DNA of 34,306 nt. Origin: Oscillospiraceae bacterium. Lineage in GTDB: Bacteria; Bacillota; Clostridia; Oscillospirales; Acutalibacteraceae. Below the pieces are notes generated by a model. That model saw only the letters and a list, made by a program, of their open reading frames with translations. It ran no database searches and had not been told where the DNA came from. Positions 9,366 to 18,168 of the stretch are shown here, in pieces. The DNA is taken from NCBI GenBank assembly GCA_031282735.1, contig JAITDE010000076.1:1-34306 (forward strand), read 5' to 3'. How positions within the stretch are numbered: the first letter of the stretch is position 1; every line of letters starts with the position of its first letter. The position numbers and the translations under genes are program-made.

Positions 9366-10076
9366 ATGATAATCGCGGCCATTTTTGCGGGCGGCAACGG
9401 CAGCCGCATGGGGAATTCCAACCTGCCGAAGCAGTTTTTGATGTTGGGTACAAAACCCATCTTGGTGCATACGGTCGAAAAATTTTTGATTCATCCGCGT
9501 GTTGAGCGCGTAATCGTGCTTTGCCCCCGCGCTTGGATGAGCTACACCGAGGATTTGCTTGTGGGAACGGGCGTGCCTGTGCTGGAGGGCGGCGAAACGC
9601 GCAATGGCACACTGCAAAACGCTTTGGATTATACCGCCGCCGCGTTCGGCACGCAAGAAGATCATATTTTGATCACGCACGATGCCGTGCGCCCGTTTGT
9701 CACACAGCGCATCATCGGCGAGAACATCAACGCCGCGCTGGAACACGGCGCGTGCGACACGGTCATACCCGCGACGGATACCATTGTGCAAAGCGAAGAC
9801 GGCGTGTACATTTTTACCATCCCCGAACGCCGCACCTGTTACCAAGGGCAAACCCCGCAGACGTTCCGCACCAACAAATTGCGTAAATTGATCGAAAGTC
9901 TCACAGACACCGAGAGCGAAATACTAACCGACGCCTGCAAAATTTTTAGCATGCGCGGTGAACCCGTCGCCATGGTGCAAGGCGAAATACACAACATCAA
10001 AATCACGTATCCCTACGATATGAAAGTGGCGCAGGCGCTGTTGGGCATCCATTTGGAGGAGGCTGAGGCGCAGTGA
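9366..10076 (+). CDS. tarI: IspD/TarI-family cytidylyltransferase, probably ribitol-5-phosphate cytidylyltransferase
   Basis: AGGNGSRMGNSNLPKQF, THDAVRPFV, QTPQTF; GTGA overlap with a TarJ-like gene favours TarI over IspD. Confidence 0.8.
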   Translation: MIIAAIFAGGNGSRMGNSNLPKQFLMLGTKPILVHTVEKFLIHPRVERVIVLCPRAWMSYTEDLLVGTGVPVLEGGETRNGTLQNALDYTAAAFGTQEDHILITHDAVRPFVTQRIIGENINAALEHGACDTVIPATDTIVQSEDGVYIFTIPERRTCYQGQTPQTFRTNKLRKLIESLTDTESEILTDACKIFSMRGEPVAMVQGEIHNIKITYPYDMKVAQALLGIHLEEAEAQ

Positions 10077-11098
10077 TCAACGTGCTTTATCGTCTCACCG
10101 CGCCGGGCATGATTGAGCTTGCCTGTGAAGAACAGGCTATGCCTGTGGATCAAGTGTTGCTACGCCCCGTTTTGCTTTCGATATGCAAGGCGGATCAACG
10201 TTACTATCAAGGGCAGCGTTCGCCGGAGGTTCTCAAAGCGAAACTCCCCATGGCGCTGATTCATGAGTGCTGCGCCGAAGTCGTCAACGATCCGCGCGGC
10301 GAATTGCCGGCGGGTACGCTTGTCGTGCCCGTGCCGAATCTCCCAACACAGATTGATCCCTATATTGCCGAAAACTACCTGCCAGCCAGCAAGTTCCGCT
10401 CCAGCGGTTTTGACGGCTACTTGCAGGAGTATGTCTATGCCCCGCGCGATCATCTTGTTTGCGCGCCGCGGAACACGCTGCCCGAAGTCAGTGCTTTTTT
10501 GGAACTCATCAGCGTCAGTGCCCACGCCATTTCGCGCTTTGAGCGGATTGCCCATCAACGCCGCGAACGTCTTGCCGTTTGGGGCGACGGCAACGTAGGC
10601 TATATCACCGCTTTGCTTTTGCGGGCGTTCTATCCAAACGCGGAATTGATTGTACTCGGGACGGTTTTTGAAAAGCTATCGTTGTTTTCGTTTGCCGATC
10701 GGCGCATGCATGTGGATGATGTGCGCACCAAAAATTTATGCGATCACGCCTTTGAATGCGTTGGCGGCGCGGGGGCGCGGGCGGCAATCAACCAAATGAT
10801 CGACGTGATCGCGCCTGAAGGCGCATTGTCGCTGCTCGGCGTGAGTGAAAATTTTGTGGACATCAATACCCGTATGGTTCTTGAAAAGGGATTGCGGCTG
10901 TTCGGATCGTCGCGCTCCGGCACAGCGGATTTTGCCCGCGCGGCGGAGATATTGGAACGCGATCCGCATGTCGGTCAGGCATTGGAACGCCTTGTCGCGC
11001 AGGTTGTGCGCGTTCGGAGCATCGCGGATATTCACAAAGCCTTTGCGCTGGACGCGCAACAGAATTTTGGCAAAACGGTTTTGGAATGGCAAATATGA
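10073..11098 (+). CDS. tarJ: ribulose-5-phosphate reductase, TarJ-like (MDR family)
   Basis: Zinc-type dehydrogenase-like fold, WGDGNVGYITALLLR nucleotide-binding motif, HAFECVGGAG; coupled to the TarI-like gene. Confidence 0.8.
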   Translation: MINVLYRLTAPGMIELACEEQAMPVDQVLLRPVLLSICKADQRYYQGQRSPEVLKAKLPMALIHECCAEVVNDPRGELPAGTLVVPVPNLPTQIDPYIAENYLPASKFRSSGFDGYLQEYVYAPRDHLVCAPRNTLPEVSAFLELISVSAHAISRFERIAHQRRERLAVWGDGNVGYITALLLRAFYPNAELIVLGTVFEKLSLFSFADRRMHVDDVRTKNLCDHAFECVGGAGARAAINQMIDVIAPEGALSLLGVSENFVDINTRMVLEKGLRLFGSSRSGTADFARAAEILERDPHVGQALERLVAQVVRVRSIADIHKAFALDAQQNFGKTVLEWQI

Positions 11099-11127
11099 GA
11101 CGAATATAAGCAGATTGGAATGATTTT

Positions 11128-12570
11128 GTGGCAAACGAAACGCAGCGCAAAAAATATATCCCAACGCAGGAATTCATCATTTTTTTGGCATCGACCTTTT
11201 TGTTCACCAACATGACGGGCATGGCGGGCAACTTCCGGCAAAAATATTTGGTCGACGTGTTGGGTTTGCCCAGCACAAGCGTAGCGACGATCAATTTTAT
11301 CGCGGTAATCGCGGGCTACGCGCTGTCGTTTTGCTACGTGCTGTTGGTTGATCGCGCGCCAAAACCGGGCAAACCGAAGTTCAAGCCCTTTGTGCTCATG
11401 TCGGCAGTGCCCGCGGGCATATTTGCGATTTTGATGTTCTTTGTGCCGTCGTTCCTCACGGGGCTTTCGGTCTCCTTTATGGTTGTGTATCAAATCACAA
11501 TTACTATTTTACACAACACGAGCCACTATTTTGCGGGGCAAGTGAACCAAATGGCCATTGTTATGTCGCCCGATTTACACGAGCGCGACAACGTATTATC
11601 CTACCGCAGTATGCTCAACGCCATCGGCAATTCCGCGCCTTTGGTGGTTGTGCTGGTGATCGGTTTGTTCATCAAGGACGACAACGGGATGATGTATCTT
11701 GTTTCGGCATCTATTTGCGCCGTCGCGAGTTCGCTCATGCTGGTTGTCGCCATGCGTTTTGTGAAAGAACGGATTGCGTACAGTCCCAAAAAGATCAATC
11801 CTTTGCTGGGTTTTCGTGATATCGTCAAAAACAAATACGCGCTTTTGGTTTTGATTTCGGAGTTCATCAAGGGATTCCGTTCCATTGCGACATACATGGC
11901 CGTCTTTTTGTCGGCGGCTTTGCTGGGCAAAGACAATTTGTACATTTTGTTTGGGCTTCCAACAGGCGTCGGCACGTTTGTTGGTATGCTAATCGTAAAG
12001 TTTTTGCTCAAAAAGCTCAACAGCAAACAGATTTATATGCTTTCGGGCTGTTATTCGATGATCGCCAACATCTGCCTTTTCGCGGCGGGGGTTTTGTCGT
12101 TCGCGCACCCCGATGTGCCTGCGTTCACCATCGTCTTCTTTGTGTTCCTCTTTGGGATTGGGCTACAATACGGCGCAAGCAATTTGCTGCCGACGATGTT
12201 CCAAGCGGATATTTTGGAAGATCTTGAGGTAAAAAGCCACAAGAGGCTGGAAGCCAGTTTGGCGTTCACCATCGGCACGGGAACACAAATTAGCACGGCG
12301 ATTGGGCAGGCGATCGCGCCGCTCATTCTTTACGGCGACACCGCGCTTAATTTCATCCACTATGTGCAACAGACGGTGGGCGAGGGATATTTGCCGCAAT
12401 CGGACGAAACCAAAGTGCGGTTGCTGGGCGTATTTTCGTTGCTCCAGGGCGCGTGCATGTTGCTTTGCTGTGTGCCGTTCCTTTTTTACAAACTGACGGG
12501 CGAGAAGAAGCAGCAAGTCCACGAAGAGGTTTTGGCTTATCGCGCGTCGCTTGAAGCAACGCAGGAATAA
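11128..12570 (+). CDS. MFS transporter, GPH (sugar:cation symporter)-like
   Basis: About 12 hydrophobic helices; MSPDLHERDNVLSYRSMLNAIGN resembles GPH family motif. Confidence 0.75.
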   Translation: MANETQRKKYIPTQEFIIFLASTFLFTNMTGMAGNFRQKYLVDVLGLPSTSVATINFIAVIAGYALSFCYVLLVDRAPKPGKPKFKPFVLMSAVPAGIFAILMFFVPSFLTGLSVSFMVVYQITITILHNTSHYFAGQVNQMAIVMSPDLHERDNVLSYRSMLNAIGNSAPLVVVLVIGLFIKDDNGMMYLVSASICAVASSLMLVVAMRFVKERIAYSPKKINPLLGFRDIVKNKYALLVLISEFIKGFRSIATYMAVFLSAALLGKDNLYILFGLPTGVGTFVGMLIVKFLLKKLNSKQIYMLSGCYSMIANICLFAAGVLSFAHPDVPAFTIVFFVFLFGIGLQYGASNLLPTMFQADILEDLEVKSHKRLEASLAFTIGTGTQISTAIGQAIAPLILYGDTALNFIHYVQQTVGEGYLPQSDETKVRLLGVFSLLQGACMLLCCVPFLFYKLTGEKKQQVHEEVLAYRASLEATQE

Positions 12571-12600
12571 AATAATTTATGCAATTTTGAAGGGAAAAGT

Positions 12601-13458
12601 ATGGCATCGCAAAACCATAGTCAGGAAATTGTCATCGAAGCGAACGGCAAAAACTTGCAATATTGGCGCGATTTGTGGAACTACCGTTCGCTCGTATTCT
12701 ATTTTGCCAAACGCGATTTTATCGTGCGCTACAAACAAACGCTCATCGGCGTGGCTTGGAGTATCATCCAACCGCTGATCAGCACATTTTTGATGGCGTT
12801 TATTTTCGGCAGTTTGGCCGGCTTTGCATCGGGAACCAATATACCATACAGGATCGTCGTTTATGCGGGGGTTTTGCCGTGGAACTTGTTTGCGCGCTGT
12901 GTGTCGATGTGCAGCGGTACGTTCGGCAGTTCGCTGGAACTCACAAAAAAAACGTACTTCCCGCGCCTGATTGTTCCGATGGCAAACATGCTGACGGCGT
13001 TGTTCGACGCGGCGATCTCTTACGTCATCCTGTTTTTACTCATGGGGGTTTATCTTTACATGCCGCCCACGCGTTTTGCGCTCAGCTTTTTGTTTTTGCT
13101 GCCAATCGCGCTGTTGGGGATGTTTGCCGGGATCATCCTGTCTTCGTTCTCAATCCGATGGCGCGATTTGCATTTCATCGTGCCGTTTCTTCTGCAAGTT
13201 GGACAATACGCGACGCCTGTCGCTTATTCGCTCAGTGATTTGCAGAAGAGCATCGGCGGAACCGACTTTTTTTTCAATATCATGTATTACATCAACCCGC
13301 TGATGGGTTTTCAATCCGCGTTTCGCTGGACGGTGCTGGATGATCAATCGTTTGATTTACGGTCGCTCCTGATTGGTTTTTGCTGGTTGGGATTGATTGT
13401 TTGGGTGGGCATCTGGCGTTTCCGCAAGGTGGAACGCACGTTTGTGGACATTGTGTAA
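12601..13458 (+). CDS. ABC-2 type polysaccharide/teichoic acid export permease (Wzm/TagG type)
   Basis: YWRDLWNYRSLVFYFAKRDFIVRYKQTLIGVAWSIIQPL; YINPLMGFQSAFRW. Confidence 0.9.
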   Translation: MASQNHSQEIVIEANGKNLQYWRDLWNYRSLVFYFAKRDFIVRYKQTLIGVAWSIIQPLISTFLMAFIFGSLAGFASGTNIPYRIVVYAGVLPWNLFARCVSMCSGTFGSSLELTKKTYFPRLIVPMANMLTALFDAAISYVILFLLMGVYLYMPPTRFALSFLFLLPIALLGMFAGIILSSFSIRWRDLHFIVPFLLQVGQYATPVAYSLSDLQKSIGGTDFFFNIMYYINPLMGFQSAFRWTVLDDQSFDLRSLLIGFCWLGLIVWVGIWRFRKVERTFVDIV

Positions 13459-13475
13459 AAGGGAGATTATGTTTT

Positions 13476-14762
13476 GTGGATGAATCCGTTTCGGTGCAAT
13501 TAGAAAACATCAGCAAACGCTACCGTATCCCCGTTGGGGTTGACGCGGCGACGAAAAAAATTGACACGCTCGCCGAGACGAGCCGATCCATTCTCGGGCG
13601 GGGGATTGAATCCGTCAAAAAGAGCAACGCGGCGCGGCGGAAAAAGGATTTTTGGGCATTGCAGGATATCAATCTCACCATCCAAAGCGGTCAAAGCATT
13701 GGTGTGATTGGCAAAAACGGCGCGGGCAAGTCGACTATGCTTAAAATTCTTTCGCGCATCACCGAACCGACTACGGGGCGCGTTATGTTTCGCGGGCGCG
13801 TTGCGGCGATGCTCGAAGTGGGCACCGGCTTCAACGACGAACTGACGGGGCGCGAAAATATTTATCTGAACGGCGCGGTTTTGGGTATGCGCAAATCCGA
13901 AATCGACACGAAGATCAAATCTATTTTGGATTTTGCGGAACTTGCGCCATCGTTCGTGGAGTCGCCAGTCAAACGCTATTCCAGCGGCATGCGCATGCGT
14001 TTGGGGTTTGCGGTCGCCGCTCACCTCAATCCCGATATTTTGATCCTTGACGAAGTGCTGGCGGTCGGCGACGCAAAATATCGTGAAAAATGTTTGGATC
14101 ACATGCGGCAAATCGCCACGAGCGGCAAAACGGTCATTTTTGTGAGCCACGACATGGTGCAAGTGCGCAATTTGTGCGAACGTGTCGTTTGCCTCAAGGA
14201 CGGCAAGATTATTTATGACGGCGAGACCGAAGGAGGGATTGCCGTTTATGAGGGCGAAGGCGGTCAACTGCAAGCGGAACGGGATTTTTCGCTTTTGCGG
14301 CGTCCTAATCATATTTCCGGTTGCGTGCTAATGTCGCGCTTGAAGCTTTTGAATACGGTCGATTGCGTGTATGACGCCGACGCGCCGATTGTTTTTGAAC
14401 TAGACCTCACGTGCAAGGTCGACACCGCGAACGCAGGATTGATGCTTGAAGTGTTTGGCCCAAAAGGGGTTGTGGGGCTTTCGTTTTCACAGCCGATTCC
14501 GCAGCCTGTGCGGGCGGGAGAGCGTTACCGCCTCACGTGTTCGTTTGCCGATCATCGTTTGGCAAAAGGGTTATACCATGCTGATATTTCGATATTGACA
14601 GGCGACAGTTTTTCGGCGATTAACACGCATGATACCATATCCAGGGCGTTTGAGTTTTATGTTTCGCCGCGTGTCCAGTCGGATATCCAGGAACATTGGC
14701 GGAACAATTGGGGGAGCAGTCTCATTCCGCCCGTCGAGCTGGAACATTTTATGCGCCTGTAG
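13476..14762 (+). CDS. Wzt-type ABC transporter ATP-binding protein with C-terminal Wzt_C-like domain
   Basis: GKNGAGKSTMLKILSRI, YSSGMRMRLGFAVAAH, ILILDEVLAVGD, then ~150-aa beta-rich C-terminal region; GTG start. Confidence 0.9.
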   Translation: MDESVSVQLENISKRYRIPVGVDAATKKIDTLAETSRSILGRGIESVKKSNAARRKKDFWALQDINLTIQSGQSIGVIGKNGAGKSTMLKILSRITEPTTGRVMFRGRVAAMLEVGTGFNDELTGRENIYLNGAVLGMRKSEIDTKIKSILDFAELAPSFVESPVKRYSSGMRMRLGFAVAAHLNPDILILDEVLAVGDAKYREKCLDHMRQIATSGKTVIFVSHDMVQVRNLCERVVCLKDGKIIYDGETEGGIAVYEGEGGQLQAERDFSLLRRPNHISGCVLMSRLKLLNTVDCVYDADAPIVFELDLTCKVDTANAGLMLEVFGPKGVVGLSFSQPIPQPVRAGERYRLTCSFADHRLAKGLYHADISILTGDSFSAINTHDTISRAFEFYVSPRVQSDIQEHWRNNWGSSLIPPVELEHFMRL

Positions 14763-14775
14763 TTATGGGCTACAC

Positions 14776-14801
14776 CTTACTTTTTCTGAAGAAAAAGTAA
14801 G
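14776..14801. repeat. palindromic repeat CTTACTTTTTC-TGAA-GAAAAAGTAAG
   Basis: Perfect 11-bp stem; the palindrome plus following GCAAAAAGACTT..CGCTTCGCGCGG recurs at 26691-26742. Confidence 0.85.
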
Positions 14802-14823
14802 CAAAAAGACTTCCCTCGCTTCG

Positions 14824-14977
14824 CGCGGTCATTTTTAGACTGATGTGTATTTGCACGGGCTAAATATGACAGCGCGAAGCGACTGCTCCCCGCAGGGGCG
14901 CGCGGTCATTTATAGGCTGATTTATATTTGCGCGGGCTAAATATGACAGCGCGAAGCGGGTGCTCCCCGCAGGGGCG
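14824..14977. repeat. direct tandem repeat, two 77-bp units
   Basis: 14824-14900 and 14901-14977 (CGCGGTCATTT...GGGCTAAATATGACAGCGCGAAGCG..TGCTCCCCGCAGGGGCG), about 7 mismatches by eye. Confidence 0.92.
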
Positions 14978-15001
14978 TTATGAAGGGAGAGAAAAAGGAA
15001 G

Positions 15002-15532
15002 ATGCAAAAAAAAGTATTGCACTTAAGCTTTGCGGCGCTCTTTGCCGCATTGATTACAGCGCTCACGTCCGTTCATCTGGCGGTTCTGCCAAACGGCGGT
15101 TACGTCCACTTGGGCGATGCGTTCGTGTTTTTGGCGGGCTGTATCTTGCCAACCCCCTACGCGATGATCGCGGCGGGGTTCGGCGGCGTGTTGGCGGATT
15201 TACTCGGCGGCGCACCAATGTGGGCTCCCGCAACATTGCTCATCAAAGCGTTGATTGCTCTGCTGTTCACCGCAAAAAAAGAGACGACGCTGAACACAAA
15301 AAACGGCATTGCGCTGGTTGCTTCCGCACCGATCAGCTGTGTTGGCTATTACATTGCGGAATGCTTGATTTACGCGGGCGCAAATCAAGCGGCGTGGCGC
15401 GGGATACTCGCTCCAAGCCTGATCGGCAATGGCGCACAGGCAGTCGCAAGTTCTGTTTTGTTCATTGCGTTCGCGTTCGCCCTGCAAAAAACGAAGGTTG
15501 ACCTCCGTGTGAAAAAACTGCTGCAAGAATAA
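15002..15532 (+). CDS. ECF transporter S-component-like membrane protein
   Basis: LSFAALFAALITALTSVHLAVLPNGGYVHLGDAFVFLAGCILP...GFGGVLADLLGGAPMWAPATLLIKALIAL; substrate unknown. Confidence 0.8.
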   Translation: MQKKVLHLSFAALFAALITALTSVHLAVLPNGGYVHLGDAFVFLAGCILPTPYAMIAAGFGGVLADLLGGAPMWAPATLLIKALIALLFTAKKETTLNTKNGIALVASAPISCVGYYIAECLIYAGANQAAWRGILAPSLIGNGAQAVASSVLFIAFAFALQKTKVDLRVKKLLQE

Positions 15533-15547
15533 GGAGAATACTAAAAT

Positions 15548-16984
15548 ATGCCGCACGATAGCTACGAAACCCCGCTCAACGCGCGCTATGCCAGCAAAGA
15601 GATGCAATACCTTTTTTCGCCCGATTACAAATTCCGCACATGGCGCAAACTCTGGATCGCGCTCGCAAAGGCGGAGCTTTCCCTCGGATTGGACGCCGTA
15701 TCGCAAGCGCAAATCGACGAAATGATGGCGCACAAGGACGATATCAATTACGAAACCGCCCAAGCGCAGGAGCGTAAGGTGCGCCACGACGTGATGGCGC
15801 ATGTGTACGCGTTCGGGGAGCAATGCCCGCTTGCGAAGCCCATCATCCATTTGGGCGCGACGTCCTGCTATGTGGGCGACAACACCGACATCATCACCAT
15901 GACGGAAGCCATGCGCCTCTTGCGGAAAAAGCTGGTGAACGTGCTTGATGTGCTGGGTCGGTTTGCGCATCGCACAAAAGATTTGCCCTGTTTGGCCTAC
16001 ACGCACTATCAGCCGGCACAACCGACGACAGTTGGCAAGCGAGCGTCTTTGTGGATGCAAGAATTGTTGTTGGATTACGAAGCCATTGATCATCAGATCA
16101 TGCAGATGCGCTTGCTCGGCTCAAAGGGTACGACAGGCACGCAGGCGAGCTTTTTGGAGTTGTTTGACGGCGACCATGAAAAAGTCAAAGAGCTTGACGT
16201 AAAAATCGCGCAGGAGATGGGTTTTGCGGGTTCTTACCCCGTGTCGGGGCAAACCTATTCGCGCAAAGTCGATGCGCAGGTGCTTGGCGTATTGTCGGGC
16301 ATCGCGCAATCGGCGGCAAAGTTTTCAAACGATTTGCGCTTGTTGCAAAGCCGGAAAGAACTGGAAGAGCCGTTTGAAAAAAGTCAAATCGGTTCGTCCG
16401 CCATGGCATACAAGCGCAACCCCATGCGCAGTGAACGCATTGCAGCCTTGGCACGTTATGTGATGGTTGACGCGCTGAATCCCGCAATCACGGCGGCGAC
16501 GCAATGGTTTGAGCGCACGTTGGACGATTCCGCAAACAAGCGCATCGCCGTTGCGGAAGCCTTTTTGGCGACCGACGCGATTTTGGAGCTTTATCTCAAC
16601 GTCGCCGACGGTTTGATTGTCTATCCGCAAATGATCCAAAAGCATTTGGCGGCGGAACTGCCGTTCATGGCGACCGAAAACATCATGATGGATGCCGTCA
16701 AGCGAGGCGGGGACCGTCAAGCGTTGCACGAGCGCATCCGCGTGCATGCGCAGGCGGCGGCTCAAGTCGTCAAAGCGCAGGGAGGTGAAAATGATTTGCT
16801 CAACCGCATTGCCGCCGATCCCCTCTTTGGCTTGCGGTTGGAGGAGTTGCAAAAAATGCTTGACCCAATCCGTTTTGTGGGACGCGCTCCGGAACAGACG
16901 GAGGGATTTTTGGAAACATGCATCGCGCCCATTCTGGCAAGGCATCGTGATTGCTTGGGCGTAACCGCCGAAATCAATGTGTGA
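15548..16984 (+). CDS. purB: adenylosuccinate lyase
   Basis: HLGATSCYVGDNTDI, THYQPAQPTTVGKRA, GSSAMAYKRNPMRSERI signature. Confidence 0.95.
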   Translation: MPHDSYETPLNARYASKEMQYLFSPDYKFRTWRKLWIALAKAELSLGLDAVSQAQIDEMMAHKDDINYETAQAQERKVRHDVMAHVYAFGEQCPLAKPIIHLGATSCYVGDNTDIITMTEAMRLLRKKLVNVLDVLGRFAHRTKDLPCLAYTHYQPAQPTTVGKRASLWMQELLLDYEAIDHQIMQMRLLGSKGTTGTQASFLELFDGDHEKVKELDVKIAQEMGFAGSYPVSGQTYSRKVDAQVLGVLSGIAQSAAKFSNDLRLLQSRKELEEPFEKSQIGSSAMAYKRNPMRSERIAALARYVMVDALNPAITAATQWFERTLDDSANKRIAVAEAFLATDAILELYLNVADGLIVYPQMIQKHLAAELPFMATENIMMDAVKRGGDRQALHERIRVHAQAAAQVVKAQGGENDLLNRIAADPLFGLRLEELQKMLDPIRFVGRAPEQTEGFLETCIAPILARHRDCLGVTAEINV

Positions 16985-16990
16985 GGAGAG

Positions 16991-17164
16991 ATGAATATGG
17001 TATCGACAGGCGACCATCGCGAAGTCATCATTGGCATCATCACCGCTATTTTGCTGCTGTGCGTCGGCGTGGTTTGTTACGCGATTTTCGGGAAGAAAAA
17101 GGATACGGATGAAGAGGATTCCCCCGCGCCGGACGAGGATGCGAATCCGGGAAACACGCGGTGA
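16991..17164 (+). CDS. 57-aa single-pass membrane protein, not in the ORF track
   Basis: MNMVSTGDHREVIIGIITAILLLCVGVVCYAIFGKKKDTDEEDSPAPDEDANPGNTR; GAGGAGAG ribosome-binding site just upstream. Confidence 0.6.
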   Translation: MNMVSTGDHREVIIGIITAILLLCVGVVCYAIFGKKKDTDEEDSPAPDEDANPGNTR

Positions 17165-17201
17165 TTGCGCATTTTTCGGTGCATTTACACATTGCTGTTT
17201 T

Positions 17202-17225
17202 AGCCCGTGGAATTTTTCTGCGGGC
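17202..17225. terminator. hairpin AGCCCGTGGAATTTTTCTGCGGGC
   Basis: GCCCG/CGGGC stem with T-rich downstream sequence; resembles 1602-1632 hairpin. Confidence 0.4.
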
Positions 17226-17365
17226 GCAAGCTTTTTCTTTTGTCGAGAGGCGTATACGTTTTTTTGTTATCTTACGCAAAAACGACAGACCCGCATAAAG
17301 TAAAAAGCATTTGTCAGATTGTCCCCCGCATATATCTGTTAGCAGATTGTGAAAGGGATGATTGG

Positions 17366-18052
17366 ATGCTTCAGATGTTTTTGGAACTTGTTTCGTCGCG
17401 TATTTTGTTTTTCGCCCTGCACCTGAGCAATACGGGATCATTTCCCGCGCCATTGAACGCGGCGGAGGAACACGAATGCCTTGTCGCCGCGGCGGCCGGC
17501 GATACCGCGGCGCGTGACCGCCTGATTGAACACAACTTGCGGCTTGTGGTGCATGTGATCAAAAAATATTTTGCCGCCAATGTGGAGCAGGACGATTTGA
17601 TATCCATCGGCACGATCGGTTTGATCAAGGCGATCGATTCGTTCAAAGTCGAGCGCGGCGCGAAACTTGCGACCTACGCCGCAAAGTGCATCGACAACGA
17701 GATTTTTATGTATTTCCGCAATCTCAAAAAAACCGCGCAGGATGTTTCCATGAGCGATCCAATCGACATCGACAGCGAGGGCAACCCGCTCACGCTAATG
17801 GATGTGATCAGCGAAGACGACACGATTTTGGACGACATTGATTTGTCCATCAAAACCGAACAGCTTTACACGTTTTTGAAGAATATGCAAGAATCGCGCG
17901 AAAAAGAGATTCTGATTTTGCGCTACGGCTTGTATGGAAACGATTATCACACACAAAGGCAGGTTGCAAAACGCCTTGGCATATCGCGCTCCTATGTTTC
18001 GCGCATTGAAAAAAAGGCGCTTGCGGCACTCCAAAAAGCAATCGGCAACTGA
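17366..18052 (+). CDS. sigK: RNA polymerase sporulation sigma factor SigK
   Basis: FPAPLNAAEEHECLVAAAAGDTAARDRLIEHNLRLVVHVIKKY...DLISIGTIGLIKAIDSF...ATYAAKCIDNEI...QRQVAKRLGISRSYVSRIEKKAL. Confidence 0.92.
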   Translation: MLQMFLELVSSRILFFALHLSNTGSFPAPLNAAEEHECLVAAAAGDTAARDRLIEHNLRLVVHVIKKYFAANVEQDDLISIGTIGLIKAIDSFKVERGAKLATYAAKCIDNEIFMYFRNLKKTAQDVSMSDPIDIDSEGNPLTLMDVISEDDTILDDIDLSIKTEQLYTFLKNMQESREKEILILRYGLYGNDYHTQRQVAKRLGISRSYVSRIEKKALAALQKAIGN

Positions 18053-18106
18053 CGGACGGCAAAACTGATTTGACAATCGTTCTTTCATTTTGTTGGCGAA
18101 GAAAGC

Positions 18107-18135
18107 TTGACGAATGCGCAAAGAAAGATTATAAT
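18107..18135 (+). promoter_or_regulatory. promoter of the rnf operon (TTGACG-N17-TATAAT)
   Basis: -35 at 18107-18112, -10 at 18130-18135, 34 nt before the rnfC ATG. Confidence 0.7.
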
Positions 18136-18168
18136 CAATCAGTCAGTTATCAAACAAAGGAGAACGCC

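Noticed and set aside
9366-10076. Annotation as ispD (MEP pathway)
   Set aside because: Motifs are shared by the family, but GTGA coupling to a TarJ-like reductase and the export genes favours tarI; not formally excluded
13500-14312. 270-aa minus-strand ORF opposite the Wzt ATPase
   Set aside because: Antisense shadow; + strand has ABC signature motifs
14824-14977. CRISPR array
   Set aside because: Two contiguous 77-bp units without spacers, no cas genes
14978-15001. Riboswitch upstream of the ECF S-component
   Set aside because: The leader is occupied by the tandem repeat, and no known riboswitch core was recognised
15200-16093. 297-aa minus-strand ORF opposite purB and the ECF gene
   Set aside because: Antisense shadow of strongly recognised coding sequence; composition Arg/His/Cys-rich with no motif
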